Origin: CAWAQA01 sp963784065
GTDB taxonomy: Bacteria; Acidobacteriota; Vicinamibacteria; Vicinamibacterales; UBA2999
Length of the DNA stretch: 64,000 bases
NCBI GenBank assembly: GCA_963784065.1
Contig: CAWAQA010000009.1
Span: 1-64,000, forward strand
Reading direction: 5' to 3'
A program made the translations under genes and the position numbers. The notes below the pieces were generated by a model. That model was not told the DNA's origin. It worked only from the letters and a program-made list of their open reading frames with translations, and ran no database searches. Each line of letters begins with the position of its first letter. Position 1 is the stretch's first letter. Of the stretch, positions 56,234 through 64,000 are shown one piece after another.

Positions 56234-58118
56234 ATGCTCAAACGAAGTATTGCACTCATCGCGCTGCTCCTCGCGTTCCCGCCGAGCCGACGCCTCAGCC
56301 CAGCTGCTGAGCAATCTGCTCGGCGGCCTGACGGCGAACGGGAAAGCGGACGCGACACTGGTCCAGCCGGAACGTGGACAAAGAAGTCCAGAAGGCGGTC
56401 CGGGCCGGCCAGAAGACGCGCGTCATCATCAAATACAAGCCGGGCGCGCGCAGCGGATGCACGCCTGGATGAAGGCCGCCGGCAAGAACGGCCGGCTGCG
56501 CGGCGAGTCGCTCCGCGGCGGCACCCTGACCCTCGAGCTGCCGGCCGAGATCGTCAAGCTGCTCGCCGCGCACGCCGACACCCTCGGCCTCTCCATCGAT
56601 GCGCCCGTCTACTCCTCGCAGCTCCTCGGCGGGCTGACTGGGCGGGCCCGGCAGCTACCCGGTGCCGAGCAACAGCAACCCGGAGAATCCCTACGCGACG
56701 ACCGCGGCCTACGACGGCCAGCAGCTGCGCAAGACGCTGGGCGTCAAGGCGACCGACGTCGGGCGCGGCGTCGGCGTGGCCATCATCGATTCCGGCATCG
56801 CGGAGACGCCGGACCTGAAGGGCCGCATCTCGGCGTTCTACGACTTCACGGGCGACGGCGCCCCGGTCGCGACCGCGCCCACATGACGGCTACGGGCACG
56901 GCACGCACATCGCCGGCCTGATTGCCGGGTCCGGCGCGCGGTCCAACGGCAAGTATGTCGGCGTCGCCACCAACGCCCGCGTGATCGGGCTCAAGGTGCT
57001 CAACGCCCAGGGCGGCGGCTACTCCAGCGACGTCATCGAGGCGGTCGAGTTCGCCACCGAGCACAAGGCGGCGCTCGGCATCGACGTCCTCAACATGTCG
57101 CTCGGCCACCCGATCTACGAGCCGTCGGCGACCGACCCGCTGGTCCAGGCGGTCGAGCGCGCCACGCGCGCCGGCATCGTCGTCGTGGTCTCGGCCGGCA
57201 ACGTCGGCATGAACCGCACGACCGGCCTGATCGGCTACGCCGGCATCACCTCGCCGGGCAACGCCCCGTCGGCGTTGACGGTCGGCTCGGCCCGCCACAA
57301 GGCGACGGCGTCGCGCGGCGACGACGAGGTCTCGATGTTCAGCTCGCGCGGGCCGACGTGGTTCGACGGCCGCAGCAAGCCGGACATCATCGCCCCCGGC
57401 CAGGCGCTCATCGCCACCGTGCCCAGCACGTCGACGCTCGCCCTCAACCTCGCCGAACCAGGTCGACATCCCGGGCTACATCAAGCTGAGTGGCACGAGC
57501 ATGGCGGCCGGCGTCACCTCGGGCATCGTCGCGAACATGATCGACACCAATCGCCGCGACGAGGGGCCGACCTCGGTCCTCACGCCGAACGCCATCAAGG
57601 CGATGCTGATGTTCACGGCCATCCCGGTGACCGATCCGGACCCGGCGACGCCGCGGCAGCTCGAGCAGGGCGCGGGCGCCCTCAACGCCGCCGGCGCGAT
57701 CAAGCTCGCCAAGGCCATCAACCCGAGCGCGGCGCGCGGCCTGTCGTGGCTGCAGGAGGGCGTCGAGATGTTCGAGCCCATCGCCGGGGTCACCGAGGCC
57801 TGGGGCCAGCACATCGTCTGGGGCGACCACATCGTCTGGGGCGATACCGTCCTCACCAACGTCGACGCCTTCGCCGACCACGTGGTGTGGGGCGACGCCG
57901 ATCACGTGGTCTGGGGCGACAGCTTCCTCCAGGGCGTGAATCTGGTCATGGACTCGGTCGCCAGCTGGGGCTCGCAGATCGTCTGGTCCAACAGCACCGA
58001 CCACATCGTCTGGGGCGATAGCGATCACATCGTCTGGGGCGACAGCGACCACGTCGTCTGGGGCGACAGCGACCACGTGGTCTGGGGCGACAGCGTCCTC
58101 AGCCTGATCGGTCTCTAA
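56234..58118 (+). CDS. S8 (subtilisin-like) serine protease with C-terminal VWGD repeats (frameshifted)
   Basis: A protein of about 620 residues with at least four frame breaks. Start ATG 56234 (MLKRSIALIALLLAF, signal peptide). The N-terminal prodomain region contains RVIIKYKPGARS and GGTLTLELPAEIVKLLAAHA. The catalytic triad is complete: Asp in VAIIDSGIAETPDLKGR, His in DGYGHGTHIAGLIAGSGARS, Ser in KLSGTSMAAGVTSGIVANM. In between are VIGLKVLNAQGGGYSSDVIE and GIVVVVSAGNVGMNRTTG. After the protease domain, from about 57805, there are eight [IV]VWGD motifs spaced by DHIVWGDSDHVVWGDS-type units, and one variant IVWSN. The repeat tail is a known acidobacterial/proteobacterial ending of such proteases, but its function is not established. 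It is likely secreted. Confidence 0.85.
57808..58092. repeat. VWGD-coding repeats
   Basis: Irregular repeats of 15-24 bases around GTCTGGGGCGA, encoding eight [IV]VWGD units and a diverged IVWSN. The last four are a clean 24-base tandem array (GACCACGTGGTCTGGGGCGA-like). They form the tail of the S8 protease. Confidence 0.85.
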
Positions 58119-58139
58119 GGGGAGAGGAGCGCATTCATC

Positions 58140-58878
58140 ATGAACCGCGTTCCTCACGCCCCGACTCTACCTCGGTGCGGTGATTGCCTCGGGCGCCGGC
58201 CTGCTGGTCTATCTCGCGCCGCGGCACCTGGAGAATCCGATCGCCGCGGGCGCCCTGCTGGTGTCGACCCTCGTGCTGTCGGTGTTCAAGATCCGCCTCC
58301 CCCTCGGCAAGGGGGTCTCGACGATGTCAATGGCCTACGCCGTTGATTTCGTGGCCCTGATCATCGAGGGCGCCAACCTCGCGATGCTCCTGGGCGCGAT
58401 TGGCGTGCTCATCCAGTGCACGGTCCGCGTGCGCCGGAAGCAGCCGATCCACCGCGCGGCGTTCAGCGCGGCGGCGGTCATCATCGCGGTGCAGGTCGCC
58501 GGCCTGGGCTGGAACGCCCTCGGCGGCAGCCTGTCGAACCTCACGATGACGAGCACCCTGCTGCCGTTGATGGTGTGCGCGATCACCTACTTCATCGTGA
58601 ACACCTCGCTCGTCGTCGGCGCCATCGCCGTCACCTCGTCGGTCTCCCCGGCGCGCGCCTGGAACCCGGAGTTCCTGCGCAGCGCTCCGGCCTACGTGGT
58701 CTCGGCCCTGGTCGCCGGCCTGGTCGCGCTCGCCATCACCAACGGCGTGTTCGTCCTGCTGCCGATTGTCGCTTCGCCACTCTACGTCTGCTATCGCGGC
58801 TATCACCGGCGCTGGACCGAGATGGCCACCGCGCTGCTCAACCGCGCCGCGGCGTCGCCGGCACCAGTCACCGTGTAA
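58140..58878 (+). CDS. Polytopic membrane sensor-type domain, stand-alone
   Basis: A membrane protein of about 245 residues. ATG 58140 (MNRVPHAP) leads after a one-base shift near 58163 to RLYLGAVIASGAGLLVYLAP. Several membrane helices follow: AGALLVSTLVLSVFKIRLPL, MSMAYAVDFVALIIEGANLA, AMLLGAIGVLIQC, AFSAAAVIIAVQVAGLGWNA, MTSTLLPLMVCAITYFIVNT and AYVVSALVAGLVALAITNGV. The layout matches the N-terminal 7-TM sensory domain that in acidobacteria is usually fused to HD-GYP or GGDEF domains. Here the protein stops after the membrane part and lacks any output domain. It follows the S8 protease by 22 bases on the same strand, and a terminator follows its stop. It could be a partner or regulator of the protease. 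Confidence 0.65.
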
Positions 58879-58890
58879 CACCCTCCCCGG

Positions 58891-58912
58891 GGGCCGGCCT
58901 ACGGGCCGGCCC
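58891..58912 (+). terminator. Hairpin after the membrane sensor gene
   Basis: GGGCCGGC, loop CTACGG, GCCGGCCC: perfect 8-base-pair stem 12 bases after the stop codon. Confidence 0.65.
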
Positions 58913-59014
58913 TCGCTCACCCGCGATGCGAGCCGCACAGGGAGATCGCCAATCCTCTCCAGGCGCCCGGGACCATTCACTCGATGGCGCCTCGTTCCCG
59001 TAAAACGCCACAGG

Positions 59015-59509
59015 CTATGCGTGCAGCCGCGTGTCCTCGCGCCGCCCTTGCCGCTGCGTCATTCGATCGAGCGAATACCGATCGGCAAAATTGGCGCCGA
59101 CGAGCAGGGCAAAAATGAGCACGTAGAACCACATCAAATGCGCGGTGCCGAAGTTCATCCGCGCCACCGTCCCGAACATCAGCAGCAGCAGCGTCACGCC
59201 GCCAGCGATGCTGGCGAGCTTCGTCTTGAATCCCAGTATCAGCAGAATCCCGACGAGAAATTCGACCACCGGGACGCTCAACGCGAACGGGTAGACGAGC
59301 CACGCCGGGAAGAACGGCAGGCCAATCAACCTGGTGGCGGCAAACTCGGTGACCGTTTGCGACGCGAACTCCGACAGGATCGGGAGCCTGACCCCGCCGT
59401 GCGCGAACATGTGAAAGCCCATCGTGAGCCGCACCATCAGGTACGCAACTGGAAGATCTCGGTTCAGCAGGGTCGCCTGCCAATCCCCGTGGTCTCTGGA
59501 CACAATCAC
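59015..59509 (-). CDS. DoxX family membrane protein
   Basis: A 164-residue DoxX-type membrane protein. The start is GTG 59509 with AGGAG seven bases upstream; the frame has no ATG at the right place. Four helices are evident: AYLMVRLTMGFHMFAHGGVR, LVYPFALSVPVVEFLVGILL, IAGGVTLLLLMFGTVARMNF and LMWFYVLIFALLVGANFADR. The conserved first-helix R..MG...HG pattern and the E in PVVEFLVG are typical. DoxX relatives are quinone- or thiosulfate-related membrane subunits, but most remain uncharacterised. It is transcribed away from the 59779 gene; the gap between must contain both promoters. Confidence 0.82.
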   Translation of the reverse strand: MIVSRDHGDWQATLLNRDLPVAYLMVRLTMGFHMFAHGGVRLPILSEFASQTVTEFAATRLIGLPFFPAWLVYPFALSVPVVEFLVGILLILGFKTKLASIAGGVTLLLLMFGTVARMNFGTAHLMWFYVLIFALLVGANFADRYSLDRMTQRQGRREDTRLHA

Positions 59510-59778
59510 GTGTTTTCTCCTCACCGATCTACGGGTTGCCCGTTTTGTCCGGCGTGATGATACCGCTTCTTCGAGCGGCCTGTCCGGTCTGCGGGTGTCA
59601 TCGAGCGTGCTGATGCGCCGCGACGTGGCTCGGAGCTTCACGATCGCGGTGCGCGCGCCGCCACGTGGGCCAGCCTGTTAGACTCTGCCGCGGCCGTCGT
59701 TTCCTCCATATGGGCCATCCAAGCTCGCGCCGCGCCATGAAGGCGTTTCTGCCATGCCGATCAGCAGCTGGAGGAATC

Positions 59779-60145
59779 ATGTCGGTGCCACTTCGATATC
59801 GTGCCAACGCCAAGCGCGGAGCAGGTATGGCCGCACTCGCCTTTCTCGCACTCCTCGGCAGCGAACACCTGGCGGCTGCACAAGGACTCGCAGATACCCG
59901 GGACGACGTGGAAATCACCGTCTTCACCGGGATTTCAATCGATTCCTTCGCCGCACAGGCGCTGAAGGACTACATCGACAAGGAGGATTCGAGCACGGTA
60001 CGCCTCAATGGGTCCTGACAATGCGCGAGTGAGACCGTTCGCGCAGATCACTGTCGACGCCGATGTCGACGATGGCCCCGACAGCTTGCAGAGCTACTTC
60101 GGTGTCGATATCGACGTTCGAAGGATCTGGAGTTCGGGAAACTAG
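59779..60145 (+). CDS. Small secreted protein upstream of DUF2235 genes (frameshifted)
   Basis: About 121 residues. ATG 59779 follows GGAGG. The signal peptide is MAALAFLALLGSEHLAAAQG (after a short basic lead). Next come LADTRDDVEITVFTGISIDS and FAAQALKDYIDKEDSSTVRL, then a shift near 60015 and PFAQITVDADVDDGPDSLQS with YFGVDIDVRRIWSSGN. The strand pattern and acidic composition suggest a small beta-rich periplasmic protein. It precedes the two DUF2235 hydrolases by 52 bases on the same strand and could be an immunity- or anchor-like partner. I do not recognise a family. Confidence 0.5.
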
Positions 60146-60197
60146 GACACATACCCGGGATCGATTGGCTTCCGCGTCGTACGGAGAGCAACCGGCC

Positions 60198-62507
60198 ATG
60201 CAGACTCACAGCGCCTCGCGGAATATCGTGCTCTTGTCCGACGGCACCGGCAACAGCTCGGCAAAGTTGATCAAGACCAACGTCTGGCGCATGTACGAGG
60301 CGCTCCGCCTCGAGACGGGCGATCAGGTCGCGCTCTATGACAACGGCGTGGGCACCTCGTCGTTCAAGCTGTTGGCCGTGCTCGGCGGCGCGATCGGGTG
60401 GGGCCTGAAGCGCAACGTGCGGACGCTTTACATGTTCGCGTGCGCGAACTACCGGCCCGGCGATCAGATCTTTGCATTCGGCTTCAGCCGCGGCGCCTTC
60501 ACCATCCGGGTGCTCATCGGGTTGATCGAGGATCAGGGGCTCATCACCGGGGTGAAGGGCCGCGAGCTCGAACGACGGGCGAAATGGGCCTATCGCGCCT
60601 ACCGGCGGCGGTTCAACCCGACGAAGGGGCTGGTCACGCCACTGCGCGCCATCCGCGACTGGATGCTGCGGAAGTTCGAGCAGGGCCCGCCCTACACTGG
60701 CGCCGGCAACGTCAGACCACGCGTTGCCTTCGCCGGCCTGTGGGACACCGTCGACGCCTACGGATTGCCCATCGACGAGATGACGCGGGGATGGGACAAA
60801 TACGTCTGGCCACTTTCGATGAGCGATCACCGGCACCCGGACATCGTCGAGAAGCTGTGCCATGCCGTCGCCCTCGACGATGAACGGCACACGTTTCACC
60901 CGGTGCTGCTCGACGAATCAACTGAGCCGGCGCGCGACCACACAGATGAAGAGCGGCTGACGCAAGTGTGGTTCGCTGGCGCTCATTCGAACGTGGGCGG
61001 CGGCTACCCGGACGACTCCATTGCCTTCGTGCCGCTGCTGTGGATGGCTGATGAGGCCCGCAAGAAAGGGCTGCGCCTGCACCCGCACATTACGAGGGAA
61101 TGGCGGGCACGAGCGGATCCAAACGGGCCGGCAAACGACTCCCGCCACGGGATTGGCAGCTACTACCGCTACAACCCGCGCAGCATCAAGAAGCTCACCG
61201 ATGACCGCTTCGCTGACGTCACGGTGCCGCGAACGAAGATCCACGAGAGCGTGTTCAAGCGCATCGCGAACGGCCGGGACGACTACGCACCGATCGTGCT
61301 GCCCGAATCCTACGTCGTGGTGGGGGCCGGCGGCGCGCTCGTCGCCCCGTTCGAGCATCCGACGCAGTCCCGGTCGCGTTGCGCCGACCAGGAGCGGGTC
61401 TGGAATCTCGTGTGGTGGCGCCGCATCGCCTATTTTACGACCGTGATGCTGACGGCGTTGTTGTTCGCGCGGCCGTTCATCATCGACGCCAATGCCGGCG
61501 GCATAACCGCGGTTCCATCGAATGGGCTCAGCGGGGCTATCGGACTGCTTTCCACGTTCCTGCCGAGCATCGCCGAGCCGTGGATAGCGTTCTATCAGAA
61601 CCGGCCGATCCAGCTCATCCTGTTGGCGGCGCTGATCCTCGGTCTGCTCCTCCTGAGCACGGCACTGCAGCGGGCGATTCGGGACCAGATGCGCGGACTC
61701 TGGGATGCCATCGTGACGCGACGCGGGGCGCCAGTGGAGCCGGGCGGCCCTCCGACTGACTGGGTCTATCGTTTCCGCTCGCATCCGCGGTATCGCGACG
61801 TCTTCGATCGCGTCACGCAGACGATTCTGCCGTTCGTGTTCGGCTTCGGCAGTCTCGCCGCGATCGTCGTGATCGCGGCCGGCACGCTGAACCGCGCGGC
61901 GTTCGCCGCAGTCAGTGCCGCCGGTTTGACCTGCATCGACTCCGCCCCACCACGATCCTGGGACGGCCGGCCGACCACTCTGCTTCTACCCAGCAACGAA
62001 CTGTGTCAGCAGACCGGGCTGGAGTTGCAGCAGGGTCAGCCCTACCGGGTGGAGATCGTCCTGCCGGACAACGACGCCGTGCCGCCGGAGCAGCAGTGGA
62101 GGGACGCGTCCGTTCGCGTCGAAACACCGGCCGGATTCAGTAGCGGACAAAGTCCGTTGTTCCTGCTGGCGCTGCCATTTCGTCGTGTGCTGACGACGCA
62201 ATGGTTCGTTCCGATCGTTCGCGTCGGGAATCATGTCGCCGAGTACCACGCTCTCGATCAGATTGAAGAGATTCCTCCTGACCAGGCGACAACCGGCGAG
62301 CCGCAGCACACACGCAGGAAACGGCGGGTGAAAGGCTTCGCGGAGTTCACGCCGGCACGCACGGGTCAGATGTTCCTTTTCGTCAACGACGCCATTTTGC
62401 CGGGACCGTGGGTGAAGACGCTGTACCAGAGCAACAATTTCGGTCAAGCGAGCGTAACGGTAGCGGCACTCGAGCCGGATCCCGTCGGCATCATCTCGTT
62501 GCACTGA
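60198..62507 (+). CDS. DUF2235 alpha/beta-hydrolase with membrane helices
   Basis: Intact 769-residue protein starting at ATG 60198. The DUF2235 (Tle1-type phospholipase) domain spans residues 1-390: NIVLLSDGTGNSSAKLIKTN, MYEALRLETGDQVALYDNGV, the nucleophile elbow IFAFGFSRGAFTIRVLIGLI, VAFAGLWDTVDAYGLPIDE and VWFAGAHSNVGGGYPDDSI. The GFSRGAF serine, the D of FAGLWDT and H of GAHSNVGGGYPD fit a Ser-Asp-His triad. After residue 410 come three membrane helices (IAYFTTVMLTALLFARPFII, PIQLILLAALILGLLLLSTA and TILPFVFGFGSLAAIVVIAA), then a beta-rich C-terminus ending PVGIISLH. Family members include T6SS lipase effectors, but no secretion genes are here, and the membrane helices argue for a resident membrane lipase. 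Confidence 0.85.
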   Translation: MQTHSASRNIVLLSDGTGNSSAKLIKTNVWRMYEALRLETGDQVALYDNGVGTSSFKLLAVLGGAIGWGLKRNVRTLYMFACANYRPGDQIFAFGFSRGAFTIRVLIGLIEDQGLITGVKGRELERRAKWAYRAYRRRFNPTKGLVTPLRAIRDWMLRKFEQGPPYTGAGNVRPRVAFAGLWDTVDAYGLPIDEMTRGWDKYVWPLSMSDHRHPDIVEKLCHAVALDDERHTFHPVLLDESTEPARDHTDEERLTQVWFAGAHSNVGGGYPDDSIAFVPLLWMADEARKKGLRLHPHITREWRARADPNGPANDSRHGIGSYYRYNPRSIKKLTDDRFADVTVPRTKIHESVFKRIANGRDDYAPIVLPESYVVVGAGGALVAPFEHPTQSRSRCADQERVWNLVWWRRIAYFTTVMLTALLFARPFIIDANAGGITAVPSNGLSGAIGLLSTFLPSIAEPWIAFYQNRPIQLILLAALILGLLLLSTALQRAIRDQMRGLWDAIVTRRGAPVEPGGPPTDWVYRFRSHPRYRDVFDRVTQTILPFVFGFGSLAAIVVIAAGTLNRAAFAAVSAAGLTCIDSAPPRSWDGRPTTLLLPSNELCQQTGLELQQGQPYRVEIVLPDNDAVPPEQQWRDASVRVETPAGFSSGQSPLFLLALPFRRVLTTQWFVPIVRVGNHVAEYHALDQIEEIPPDQATTGEPQHTRRKRRVKGFAEFTPARTGQMFLFVNDAILPGPWVKTLYQSNNFGQASVTVAALEPDPVGIISLH

Positions 62508-62653
62508 TGCGGCGGGCGTCAACGAGGAGGGATGCAGGATTGGCCGCCGACGCGTCTCGGCGCTACTGAGAATCGAATATCACGAGGGCAGCAGCAACAT
62601 AGCAGGGGCGACCGGACGTCTGTCATGCCGCGGATCTGCAACAGGAGAACACG

Positions 62654-63589
62654 ATGGCTCTTTACGCTTTCGATGGAACGGGACAACGGGACGACCAGCC
62701 TGAGCTCGAGAATACGGGGGATACGAACGTTGCGCGCTTCTGTTTCGCCTATCGGCCCAGCGATTCCGATTTGCCGATCGACGATCGACACAATCACTAT
62801 CAGCGAGGCATCGGAAGCGCCGGGCTCCTGAGAAAAGCCCTGGGCACGATCACGGGCTTTGGAGGCCGCACATTCGTCAAGCGCGGTCTCGACAAGCTGG
62901 AGCACAACATCGAGCGCGGCGACACCGTCATCGATGTGGTCGGCTTCAGCCGTGGGGCGGCTCTCGCGCTCGATTTCGTCAATGAGATCGCCAAAGGCAA
63001 GGTCAAGCTCCCGGATGGCCAGATTCCGACGGTCAGGTTTCTGGGCCTCTGGGACTGTGTTCCATCGTTCGGCATTGCCATCAGCCCGCTCAACATCGGC
63101 TGGGATCTCGATCTGCCGGCCAACGTGACGCGATGCTTCCATGCCCTGGCCCTGGACGAGCGTCGCGGCAACTTCAATCTCCATCGTCCAAAGGTGCTCG
63201 GTCAGGCGCAGAAAGGGCGCCTCACCGAAGTGTGGTTCCGCGGTGTGCACTCGGACGTTGGCGGGAGCGGCGCCCGCGAGGAACCGCCGCGCGGGCTCGC
63301 CAGCATTGCGCTGAACTGGATGTTCGTCAACGCTCAGGCCTGCGGTCTGCAGTTCGATCCGGCGATCGTGGCTGCCAACAAGGCCGCCGCCAGGGCCGAG
63401 GCGCGGATGCTCGACAACTTCGACCCGATCGAAACGTCGTTCAGGCGTCTGCGCGACGGCGACTTCGTCCACGAGACGGTCACGAGCCGCTCAGACTGCA
63501 ACAACCCCGCCGCGACCTGTGCTCTTGTTTCGGACGAGGGCGAGGCGCGGGGGACCTTCGGTGCGCCGCTCGGCCGCGCCGGCGTGTAA
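62654..63589 (+). CDS. Second DUF2235 alpha/beta-hydrolase
   Basis: Intact 311-residue protein starting at ATG 62654 (MALYAFDGTGQRDDQPELEN). The domain has the family motifs VIDVVGFSRGAALALDFVNE (nucleophile serine), VRFLGLWDCVPSFGIAISPL and EVWFRGVHSDVGGSGAREEP, with the catalytic Asp and His. It consists of the hydrolase domain only and has no signal peptide or membrane helix. It is quite different from the first copy in sequence, so the pair is not a recent duplication. The pair is in tandem, 146 bases apart. A hairpin at 63624-63649 ends the unit. Confidence 0.85.
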   Translation: MALYAFDGTGQRDDQPELENTGDTNVARFCFAYRPSDSDLPIDDRHNHYQRGIGSAGLLRKALGTITGFGGRTFVKRGLDKLEHNIERGDTVIDVVGFSRGAALALDFVNEIAKGKVKLPDGQIPTVRFLGLWDCVPSFGIAISPLNIGWDLDLPANVTRCFHALALDERRGNFNLHRPKVLGQAQKGRLTEVWFRGVHSDVGGSGAREEPPRGLASIALNWMFVNAQACGLQFDPAIVAANKAAARAEARMLDNFDPIETSFRRLRDGDFVHETVTSRSDCNNPAATCALVSDEGEARGTFGAPLGRAGV

Positions 63590-63623
63590 GCGGCGGACGT
63601 CGGGCCGGGCCGCAAATCTCGCC

Positions 63624-63649
63624 CGCCTGCAACACAATTGCGGCAGGCG
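63624..63649 (+). terminator. Hairpin after the second DUF2235 gene
   Basis: CGCCTGC and GCAGGCG are separated by AACACAATTGCG; 7-base-pair stem 35 bases after the stop codon. It fits a terminator of the DUF2235 unit. Confidence 0.55.
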
Positions 63650-63824
63650 CGGTCTGCGGGCAGTCCGGACTGCTTCACCGAACGGGCGCGCATTCGGGAT
63701 TCCGACGGTCCGATCAACGCAATATGCGCGCGGCCGTCGCCTGCTCGCCGCTGGCCGTGGCCTGGCGTACTTTGTCGCGTCGCGCGCGCCAGACAACTGG
63801 CTTGATGGAACTCCAACGGTCGTG

Positions 63825-64000
63825 ATGGTCTCCTGGCGGCCGGTTGATCGATGCGACGTGAGCCGTTTCTGGCGAGAAAACGCACGGATCGCGGAGATGC
63901 GTCTTGTATCATTCGAAGCCATGTCGCGGCGTGACTCGCTCGAGCGCTATCACAATGCGTTCATGGTGCGGGAATGGCTGGTGCGGCGGAAAGCGGTGCA
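63825..64000 (+). CDS. Start of a gene cut by the window edge, unknown
   Basis: An open frame runs to the edge from ATG 63825 (MVSWRPVDRCDVSRFWRENA) with an in-frame ATG at 63921 (MSRRDSLERYHNAFMVREWL, then VRRKAV). No family can be named from so few residues. The DSLERYHNAF-type amphipathic helix could be anything. It follows the DUF2235 unit after its terminator and probably has its own promoter. Confidence 0.35.
   Translation, partial: MVSWRPVDRCDVSRFWRENARIAEMRLVSFEAMSRRDSLERYHNAFMVREWLVRRKAV

Noticed and set aside
60911..60925. A third copy of the GTATCAACTGA element
   Set aside because: The match (AATCAACTGAGCCGG) is short and lies inside the DUF2235 gene with no hairpin and no GACATCGGA loop.
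1..64000. tRNA, rRNA or insertion-sequence genes
   Set aside because: No cloverleaf, rRNA stretch or transposase-like protein was found on either strand. REP-like palindromes are the only mobile-looking elements.
1..64000. Wholesale pseudogene decay
   Set aside because: Broken genes keep all catalytic residues and good codon use on both sides of each shift, and many neighbours are intact. Read errors explain this better, except perhaps for the receptor fragment at the left edge.

Overview
The window looks like chromosomal DNA from a high-GC, Gram-negative soil or sediment bacterium, most likely an acidobacterium of the Vicinamibacteria type. The reasons are the mix of a DUF6152 protein, paired ECF sigma factors and TPR Ser/Thr kinases, an S8 protease with VWGD repeats, YVTN beta-propellers beside c-type cytochromes, a DUF1080 protein and a Pal lipoprotein. 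This placement is inference from gene content; there is no rRNA or other marker gene, and no tRNA or CRISPR array was seen. Many genes are split by single-base shifts in which the protein resumes in another frame. In one case two shifts compensate inside a Rieske motif. I therefore read most breaks as sequencing or assembly indels and give the whole span of each gene.

Layout. 1-5.4 kb: end of a TonB receptor, DUF6152 plus a secreted partner, a siderophore/B12-type binding protein, a VOC protein and an FAD-Rieske oxidoreductase. 5.5-11.5 kb: an operon of two clan CD cysteine peptidases, a clostripain-like (C11) protein with nonapeptide repeats followed by a TPR-CHAT protein. 12.3-18.2 kb: a RodZ-like HTH protein with 33-residue repeats, secreted and outer-membrane proteins, a di-haem cytochrome c and a YVTN propeller. 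18.4-27.8 kb: a minus-strand, translationally coupled locus of four unfamiliar proteins, a KS-AT-KR-CP-MT polyketide synthase and a phosphopantetheinyl transferase.

28.2-37.1 kb: signalling, with an ECF sigma factor upstream of a TPR kinase, a second very large kinase with an ATPase and TPR region, and a divergent second ECF sigma factor. 37.2-46.3 kb: secreted proteins, a BON protein, a RoxA-like di-haem cytochrome, two lipoproteins, a TorF-like porin, an arginyltransferase-type gene and an RluA-type pseudouridine synthase. 46.3-51.6 kb: an FAD monooxygenase, an OsmC protein and a methionine/sulfur operon (metX, metY, CoA-binding). 51.6-55.5 kb: a propeller-cytochrome pair, DUF1080 and Pal. 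56.2-60.1 kb: an S8 protease with VWGD repeats, a stand-alone membrane sensor domain, DoxX and a small secreted protein. 60.2-64 kb: two DUF2235 alpha/beta-hydrolases and the start of a cut-off gene.

The most unusual parts are the accessory operon feeding into the PKS, the adjacent C11 and CHAT-TPR peptidases, and an intergenic element found twice with an identical loop and compensating stem changes.
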